Source: Neptuniibacter victor
Lineage (GTDB): Bacteria; Pseudomonadota; Gammaproteobacteria; Pseudomonadales; Balneatricaceae
Reading direction: 5' to 3'
Assembly (NCBI GenBank): GCA_027943745.1
Contig: AP025763.1
Location: 2,418,001 to 2,482,000, forward strand
DNA: 64,000 nucleotides
Shown here: positions 58,447 through 64,000 of the stretch, piece by piece
How the letters are laid out: every line of letters begins with the position of its first letter
Position numbering within the stretch: position 1 is the stretch's first letter
Position numbers and translations under genes: made by a program
The notes under the pieces: generated by a model
The model's database searches: none
What the model saw: only the letters and a program-made list of their open reading frames with translations
What the model was told of the DNA's origin: nothing

Positions 58447-58656
58447 TTTCTCCTTCACTCCCTTCCCCCTCCCAGCAAAAAGCCGTCACGAAAACATCCT
58501 TCGATTTTTGCTCTAAAATGAAAAATAGCTGGAACATGTATCCTTAAGATTTAGTAATGCTCAATTAATAGAGACAATTAAACAGCCATACTTTTCTTAA
58601 GCACTGAATATCTAGGCATGAACAATCCAGTAACACTGACAACTTGTCCGGACAAT

Positions 58657-59346
58657 ATGATGTTAAAGAGAGCAATGGTTCTAGTCGTTTTTCTTTTCTC
58701 TGAGGCCGCTATCGCCCAAAAAACATTGGTATTTTCAGCTAACGAGGTTTCGGGAAATAATTCAGAAATTACTGAAGTCCTTCAATATGCTTACGATCAA
58801 CTAGGCTATCAGTTCGAAATCCGAGAACTCCCCTCTGCGCGAGCACTCTCATTATCAAACAACGGCGTGTTTGATGGAGACCTAAACCGGATATACAACG
58901 CCAACTCTAAATACACTCACCTTATTCCCATTTCAGTTCCCGTGCACACATTCGAAGTCGTAGCATTTGGTAAAACAGAGGGGGGTGAATTCAAAGACTG
59001 GACGGACCTATACCCACATCAAATAGGCCTAATTAATGGCTTGATTTACGCTGAATCGGCTACTGAAAACCACCACGGCCTACAGTTCATAAAAGTAAAT
59101 AGTGCTGACCAGCTATTTAACATGCTATCGATGGACCGAATAGACTATGCTGTTATTTCAAAGCAGGAAGGCATCAAATCCTTGAGACGCCTAGGACTAA
59201 AAAATATCTATATGATGAATGGTGTAATTGAAACGAACTCGGTCTTTCATTACCTACATGAAAAACATCGTGCACTTATCCCTAAACTCGAAAAAATTCT
59301 GAGTAAAATGTGGCTCTCTGGTGAGATAAACAACTCTAACAAATAA
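58657..59346 (+). CDS. Periplasmic amino-acid-binding-like protein
   Basis: A 229-residue protein resembling the SBP_bac_3 (type 2 periplasmic binding) family. A signal peptide (MLKRAMVLVVFLFSEAAIAQ) fits the ATG at 58657 or 58660; the frame is open from 58618. Body segments YDQLGYQFEIRELPSARALSL, VFDGDLNRIYNANS and LFNMLSMDRIDYAVIS are typical of lone binding proteins that may feed signalling rather than transport. There is no permease next to it. Confidence 0.8.
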   Translation: MMLKRAMVLVVFLFSEAAIAQKTLVFSANEVSGNNSEITEVLQYAYDQLGYQFEIRELPSARALSLSNNGVFDGDLNRIYNANSKYTHLIPISVPVHTFEVVAFGKTEGGEFKDWTDLYPHQIGLINGLIYAESATENHHGLQFIKVNSADQLFNMLSMDRIDYAVISKQEGIKSLRRLGLKNIYMMNGVIETNSVFHYLHEKHRALIPKLEKILSKMWLSGEINNSNK

Positions 59347-59427
59347 CCACACAGCAGCAATAGCCTAACTTGGAGCAAGATACCGAGATAAGTGCCTTAA
59401 CAATAATAACTCTTTAGCTACTTCAGC

Positions 59428-59820
59428 CTATTCCGCGGTCATCATCACAACATTATCTTTGCGATCAATGATGACATATTTAGAGAGATCCGCTCCCATC
59501 ATTAGATCATTAGCCATCTTATTTAGATGAGGCTCTGCATCATCACTACTCGGTAGTTCACCTTCAACGCCACTCAAGCCTGCTGCAATCATAAAATCCC
59601 AATCGGCAGAGATCTGGTCAGCCTCAGCTGCAAAGCCAGTAAAGCTATCTAACTCTGCCGGTATTTTATCAACACACATAACCGGCACTAAGGAACCACG
59701 CTGGCGACGCTTATGCTTTTTACTATCCTGCTTCTCTATTTGCGCAAACAGAAACAACAGACGCTGTGGCTGATCTTGATTTTTAGCTTCAGAAACTAAG
59801 TTACTAAATGGGCTCGACAT
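59428..59820 (-). CDS. Unknown 130-residue conserved protein
   Basis: A soluble protein with LLFLFAQIEKQDSKKHKRRQ, GSLVPVMCVDKIPAELDSF and a C-terminal SKYVIIDRKDNVVMM. I recall similar short proteins in gammaproteobacteria being labelled ribonucleotide reductase subunit alpha; nothing in 130 residues supports that name. Its role is unknown. GAGGCATCC precedes the ATG. Confidence 0.75.
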   Translation of the reverse strand: MSSPFSNLVSEAKNQDQPQRLLFLFAQIEKQDSKKHKRRQRGSLVPVMCVDKIPAELDSFTGFAAEADQISADWDFMIAAGLSGVEGELPSSDDAEPHLNKMANDLMMGADLSKYVIIDRKDNVVMMTAE

Positions 59821-60103
59821 GGATGCCTCCTCAATAAAACAATACCCGTACTTTAGAGGGTCCTGTCATCAGAGTATTGATTTTTATCAAGCTTTTAGCG
59901 GGCTCATTTTCACATAGAAATATCTGAATTGAGCTAACCACAAGGCTTCTAGCCTATTTACTACCCCATAAGGAGTACCCCGACAAATCTATTAAGCGCC
60001 GATTTAAAATCGCAGTCATGATCTTCCCCCTGCACCACAAACAGTAGAATATTCTTAGCGACTGTATTACCCTCGCCTCTCGATATAAAAGGCACTTAAG
60101 CAG

Positions 60104-60754
60104 ATGAAATTTATTAACCTTGATGCAACCAATGCCTATGACAAGGCAATCAAATCCTGCGCAAAAGACAATAAAACAATTGTATGCGGTACTGACGAAG
60201 ATCGTAGTTATATAGAAGAAGCCCTACAAGACAGTCTCGGCCACAAAGAGATTATTAAAGCATCTACTGCTATTAACGCTAAAAAATGGCTTGTATCGCA
60301 GCAAGAAGCGCTTCAGAACGAAATTGATGCTTCAACTGTCATAGGGAGCTGGCCTGGCGAATCAACCGCTAAACCCGGTTTCACCTTAGCCTCAGATATC
60401 ATGACCGGCGCCCCTATCGAAGATCTAATCGGCGCAAAAATAAAAACTGACCGTAACTGGAAAGTACCTGCCTATTTCAATTTTGGCGGCTGGAACAACT
60501 GCCCTGCTGCTGAGATCCAATGCGCTATCTGGAAACATTGGCAACAAGAGTATGGGGCTAAGATAGTAGGGGTCAGTAACGATGTGATCGAGGCCTATGT
60601 CAGCAACCCTCCAAGCACAGAAGAGGAAGCAATGGCATTAGCATGGCAGCACTATGCTTATTGCAATGACATTGTCGACCAAGGCGTTGAAACGGTCGCT
60701 AAGCTTGCATCTGTATTGATCAATCACGATTGCTGGTATTTTTGGTGGGATTAA
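60104..60754 (+). CDS. DUF4253 domain protein
   Basis: A 216-residue protein. The C-terminal half is DUF4253: WKVPAYFNFGGWNNCPAAE, CAIWKHWQQEYGAKIVGVS, HYAYCNDIVDQGVETVAKLA and the terminal DCWYFWWD. The N-terminal 90 residues show no known domain. Function is unknown; relatives occur with toxin and immunity genes in some bacteria, but no such partner is visible here. Neighbours do not help. Confidence 0.9.
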   Translation: MKFINLDATNAYDKAIKSCAKDNKTIVCGTDEDRSYIEEALQDSLGHKEIIKASTAINAKKWLVSQQEALQNEIDASTVIGSWPGESTAKPGFTLASDIMTGAPIEDLIGAKIKTDRNWKVPAYFNFGGWNNCPAAEIQCAIWKHWQQEYGAKIVGVSNDVIEAYVSNPPSTEEEAMALAWQHYAYCNDIVDQGVETVAKLASVLINHDCWYFWWD

Positions 60755-60835
60755 GCCATATCTAATGCTCGATCTAACATAATCGAGCTTAAGCCTTGAG
60801 CCGACATATAGTCTTGTACCCCAAAAGGCCTTAAA

Positions 60836-60870
60836 CAAAAAAAAAGCCTCATGCAAACGCACGAGGCTTA
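60836..60870 (-). terminator. Terminator of the acnD-prpF unit
   Basis: AGCCTCATG/CACGAGGCT stem with one mismatch; on the minus strand it is followed by a run of nine T. It lies 140 bp beyond prpF. Confidence 0.8.
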
Positions 60871-61010
60871 AAGAAGAACCACTTTTTAATCCTGATAGGG
60901 AAACTAAAAAGTGTAATGCTCTCCTACTCTTAGATCACAACAGATCTATTAATCTAAAAGCTCCCAGCCTACCCTTTCAGACAGAAACCAACAGCTCTTA
61001 GAAAAACACC

Positions 61011-62189
61011 TTAGAAAGAATCGCCAGGTATACGTACCCAACCTTCCATTAATACACGTGCGCTACGGCTCATAATTGCTTTCGTAGCAACCCAATCACC
61101 ATCCACAAGCTTAGCTTCAGCACCCACTTTCAATGTACCTGAAGGGTGACCAAAAGTTACAGCTGTGCGTTCACCACCGCCCGCGGCCAAGTTAATCAAC
61201 GTCCCCGGAATAGCAGCAGCCGTACCGATTGCAACAGCAGCAGTCCCCATCATGGCATGATGAAGTTTACCCATGGACAAGGCACGAACAACGAGATCCG
61301 TATCCGCTTCTGTTAGCTGCTTACCACTAGAAGAAACATAAGATTGTGCCGGCGCGCAGAAAGCTACTTTTGGTGTGTGCTGACGTGCAGCCGCTTCAGA
61401 TAGATCAGAGATCAGCCCCATGCGCATAGCACCGTGCGCTCTGATTGTTTCAAAACGCTCAAGTGCGGCAGGATCGCCATTGATCGCTTCCTGCAGTTCA
61501 GTACCGGTATAACCGATCTCTTCTGCATTAAGAAAGATCGTTGGGATACCGGCATTGATCATGGTCGCTTTAAACGTACCAACACCCGGAACCTCTAAAT
61601 CATCAACAAGATTACCTGTTGGGAACATAGAGCCATCGCCATCAGCTGGGTCCATAAACTCTACAGCAACTTCTGCCGCTGGGAATGTAACGCCATCCAA
61701 CTCGAAATCACCAGTTTCTTGAACTTCACCGTTGGTAATAGGCACATGTGCAATAATTGTTTTCTTGATGTTGGCCTGCCAAATACGCACAACACAAACA
61801 CCGTTTTCAGGAATACGATCAGCATCAACCAAACCACCGCTAATCGCGAAAGCACCAACAGCTGCAGTTAAGTTACCGCAGTTACCACTCCAATCAACGA
61901 AGGCTTTATCGATTGCTACCTGACCGAAAAGGTAATCCACATCATGATCAGGCTGGCTGCTTTTATCTAGAATTACAGTTTTACTGGTACTGGAGGTCGC
62001 ACCACCCATACCGTCGGTCTGTTTCCCATATGGATCAGGGCTTCCGATAACACGCATTAAAATATTGTCGCGCGCTGCACCCGCTACTTGTGCCGCTTCT
62101 GGCAAATCCTGACGACGAAAGAAAACACCTTTACTGGTACCGCCACGGATATAGGTCGCTGGGATTTTAATCTGAGGTACGTGTGCCAT
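61011..62189 (-). CDS. prpF: 2-methylaconitate cis-trans isomerase
   Basis: Isomerises trans-2-methylaconitate to the cis form in the methylcitrate cycle for propionate use, working with AcnD. The 392-residue protein has PATYIRGGTSKGVFF at the start, DGMGGATSSTSKTVIL near 60 and the cysteine-containing SGNCGNLTAAVGAFA and GGERTAVTFGHPSGTL. It follows acnD by 257 bp on the same strand. Confidence 0.97.
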   Translation of the reverse strand: MAHVPQIKIPATYIRGGTSKGVFFRRQDLPEAAQVAGAARDNILMRVIGSPDPYGKQTDGMGGATSSTSKTVILDKSSQPDHDVDYLFGQVAIDKAFVDWSGNCGNLTAAVGAFAISGGLVDADRIPENGVCVVRIWQANIKKTIIAHVPITNGEVQETGDFELDGVTFPAAEVAVEFMDPADGDGSMFPTGNLVDDLEVPGVGTFKATMINAGIPTIFLNAEEIGYTGTELQEAINGDPAALERFETIRAHGAMRMGLISDLSEAAARQHTPKVAFCAPAQSYVSSSGKQLTEADTDLVVRALSMGKLHHAMMGTAAVAIGTAAAIPGTLINLAAGGGERTAVTFGHPSGTLKVGAEAKLVDGDWVATKAIMSRSARVLMEGWVRIPGDSF

Positions 62190-62446
62190 ATGCTTCTTAT
62201 CCTGTAAAACTGAGCAATATTGCCTATCAAAAATGCAATACCGCGATTTAAAAAATTCTTAGTGACAATTACTTTTTAAACTCTCTAATGAAGTCTCTAC
62301 TCTGACCAGTAATTGTTAGTAAGCATTCTTAATTCATCCATTAATCATTAAGAAATCAGCGCTGCTTGTTTCGACTAGATTGGTAAAGTTAACCTGCAGC
62401 AAAAACTACAGGTTAACCATCTCAAACAGCGCTAATCATTATTTAC

Positions 62447-64000
62447 TTAAGCATCCCCTTCAAGGAAGTCTTGAGCAAAGCGCTGCAGTACACCACCCGC
62501 GTTATAAACACGAACTTCAGCAGCAGTATCCAGACGACAAGTCACGGGGACTTTAACCGTTTCACCATTAGCACGGTGAATGATAACGGTTAGATCTGCA
62601 CGTGGAGATAGATCACCTTCAACATCAAATGTTTCTGTGCCATCAATGCCGTAAGTTTCTCGTGTCTCGCCATCTTTAAACTGAAGCGGTAATACACCCA
62701 TACCAACTAAGTTAGTACGGTGAATACGCTCAAAGCCTTCAGCAACAATGGTTTCAACGCCCGCTAAACGAACACCTTTTGCAGCCCAGTCACGAGAAGA
62801 TCCCTGACCATAATCAGCACCTGCAACGATGATCAAGTTCTGCTTACGCTCCATGTAGGTTTCAATAGCTTCCCACATACGGCTCTCAGTACCCTCTGGC
62901 TCGATACGCGCCAAAGAACCCTGCTTAATTTCACCGTTCTCATCACGGCACATTTCGTTCAACAGTTTCGGGTTAGCGAACGTTGCACGCTGTGCTGTTA
63001 GATGGTCACCACGGTGAGTTGCGTAAGAGTTGAAATCTTCTTCAGGCAGACCCATTTTCGCGCAGTATTCACCCGCCGCACTAGATGCTTGAATCGCATT
63101 AGATGGAGACAAGTGGTCTGTAGTGATGTTATCACCCAGAACCGCTAGTGGACGCATACCTTTCATCGTACGCTCACCCGCCAAAGCACCTTCCCAGTAT
63201 GGAGGGCGACGGATATAGGTACTCATTTCACGCCAGTCGTAAAGTGGGCTGTCAGCACGCTCAACATCACCCAGATCGAACATTGGGATGTAAACCTGGT
63301 TGAATTGCTCAGGCTTAACGCTCTTCTCTACTAGCGCATCGATCTCTTCGTCACTTGGCCAGATATCTTTCAGGGTAACTGGGTTACCATTCTGATCTTT
63401 GCCAAGAACATCTGTTTCAATATCGAAACGAACAGTACCAGCAATCGCATAAGCAACAACCAACGGCGGTGAAGCCAAAAATGCTTGCTTAGCATGCGGA
63501 TGGATACGGCCATCGAAGTTACGGTTACCAGACAGTACCGCTGTTGCGTACAAGTCGCGATCCACTACTTCTTTCTCGATAACAGGATCTAAAGCACCTG
63601 ACATACCGTTACAAGTCGTACAAGCATAAGCAACGATACCGAAGCCTAGCTTCTCCATCTCAGATAGCAGACCCGCTTCTTCCAAGTATAGTTTTGCAAC
63701 TTTTGAACCTGGTGCAAAAGAGGACTTAACCCAAGGCTTACGGATAAGACCTAGCTCGTTTGCTTTCTTAGCAACCAAACCAGCAGCAACAACGTTGCGC
63801 GGGTTAGAGGTATTGGTACAAGAGGTAATCGCAGCAATAATAACTGCACCATCTGGCATTAGACCTTCAGCTTCTTCTGCTTGCGCAGCAGACAGCATCT
63901 CGTCACCTGCGATACCACGCTCAGTTAGCGCAGACGTTGGCAAACGACGGTGAGGGTTAGAAGGGCCTGCCATATTACGGCATACGGTCGATAGATCGAA
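62447..64000 (-). CDS. acnD: 2-methylcitrate dehydratase AcnD, N-terminus cut by window edge
   Basis: Fe-S dehydratase of the methylcitrate cycle. The minus-strand frame is open to the window edge and reads FDLSTVCRN before MAGPSNPHRRL, so the annotated Met near 63973 is internal and about 517 codons of a roughly 865-residue protein are present. Cluster cysteines appear in AITSCTNTSNPRN and ACTTCNGMSGAL. The C-terminal swivel domain has ADYGQGSSRDWAAKG. Following prpF supports AcnD over an ordinary aconitase. Confidence 0.96.
   Translation of the reverse strand, partial: FDLSTVCRNMAGPSNPHRRLPTSALTERGIAGDEMLSAAQAEEAEGLMPDGAVIIAAITSCTNTSNPRNVVAAGLVAKKANELGLIRKPWVKSSFAPGSKVAKLYLEEAGLLSEMEKLGFGIVAYACTTCNGMSGALDPVIEKEVVDRDLYATAVLSGNRNFDGRIHPHAKQAFLASPPLVVAYAIAGTVRFDIETDVLGKDQNGNPVTLKDIWPSDEEIDALVEKSVKPEQFNQVYIPMFDLGDVERADSPLYDWREMSTYIRRPPYWEGALAGERTMKGMRPLAVLGDNITTDHLSPSNAIQASSAAGEYCAKMGLPEEDFNSYATHRGDHLTAQRATFANPKLLNEMCRDENGEIKQGSLARIEPEGTESRMWEAIETYMERKQNLIIVAGADYGQGSSRDWAAKGVRLAGVETIVAEGFERIHRTNLVGMGVLPLQFKDGETRETYGIDGTETFDVEGDLSPRADLTVIIHRANGETVKVPVTCRLDTAAEVRVYNAGGVLQRFAQDFLEGDA

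Noticed and set aside
1-64000. tRNA or rRNA genes
   Set aside because: No T-loop motif with a fitting acceptor stem was noticed by eye on either strand; tRNAscan-SE would settle it.

Overview
The window looks like a chromosome segment of a marine gammaproteobacterium, most likely an Oceanospirillales relative. This is inferred from the gene families present (a TRAP transporter, an OprD-type porin, a MiaE tRNA hydroxylase, the AcnD/PrpF methylcitrate branch, a TatD-linked radical SAM protein) and from the fmdB-aspS order; no rRNA or tRNA gene was seen that could fix the genus. Both ends cut genes: aspS on the left and acnD on the right.

Layout. 1-6.4 kb: aspS with its FmdB-type neighbour, a HIT protein, an acyltransferase-like protein, a DUF2306 membrane protein, a diguanylate cyclase and a GreA/GreB-like factor. 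6.6-9.5 kb: a bufferin-type operon with a 12-cysteine precursor carrying a lipobox, a DUF692/MNIO modification enzyme and a DUF2063 partner, followed by VF530 and DUF2164 genes. 9.5-18.4 kb: an uptake and oxidation module for an unknown amine or amino acid: OprD porin, LysR regulator, TRAP transporter, a three-subunit flavin/iron-sulfur dehydrogenase and RidA. 18.4-32.2 kb: a glycine/serine/one-carbon block with sdaA-glyA-gcvH-gcvP on the minus strand, and a cupin-type regulator, a glycine/alanine symporter, gcvT, lipA, a SoxG-like gene and thrB on the plus strand. A near-identical palindrome lies upstream of both the regulator/sdaA pair and the symporter, which suggests one regulon.

33.7-37.4 kb is the most unusual stretch. 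Seven short, same-strand, AT-rich genes of unknown function are separated by sites that look like integron attC sites (RYYYAAC ... GTTRRRY ends, 57-59 bp, imperfect self-complementary arms). No integrase is visible, so it looks like a cluster of attC sites lacking an integrase. One junction is degenerate and carries 13 copies of a 7-bp repeat directly before the next start codon. An 18-bp perfect inverted repeat marks the left edge.

37.4-64 kb is mostly housekeeping: a C39-like peptidase, a GFA protein, a MYG1-like protein, a PhoD-like phosphatase, a DUF3179 protein, hisI, trhO, purU, a chemoreceptor, a GST with a divergent TetR regulator and palindromic operator, glnS, ppiB, lpxH, miaE, a LysE exporter, a stand-alone EF-G, a DUF4253 protein, and acnD-prpF of propionate catabolism. 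PurU and the glycine cleavage genes both act on the tetrahydrofolate one-carbon pool, and LipA makes the cofactor GcvH needs.
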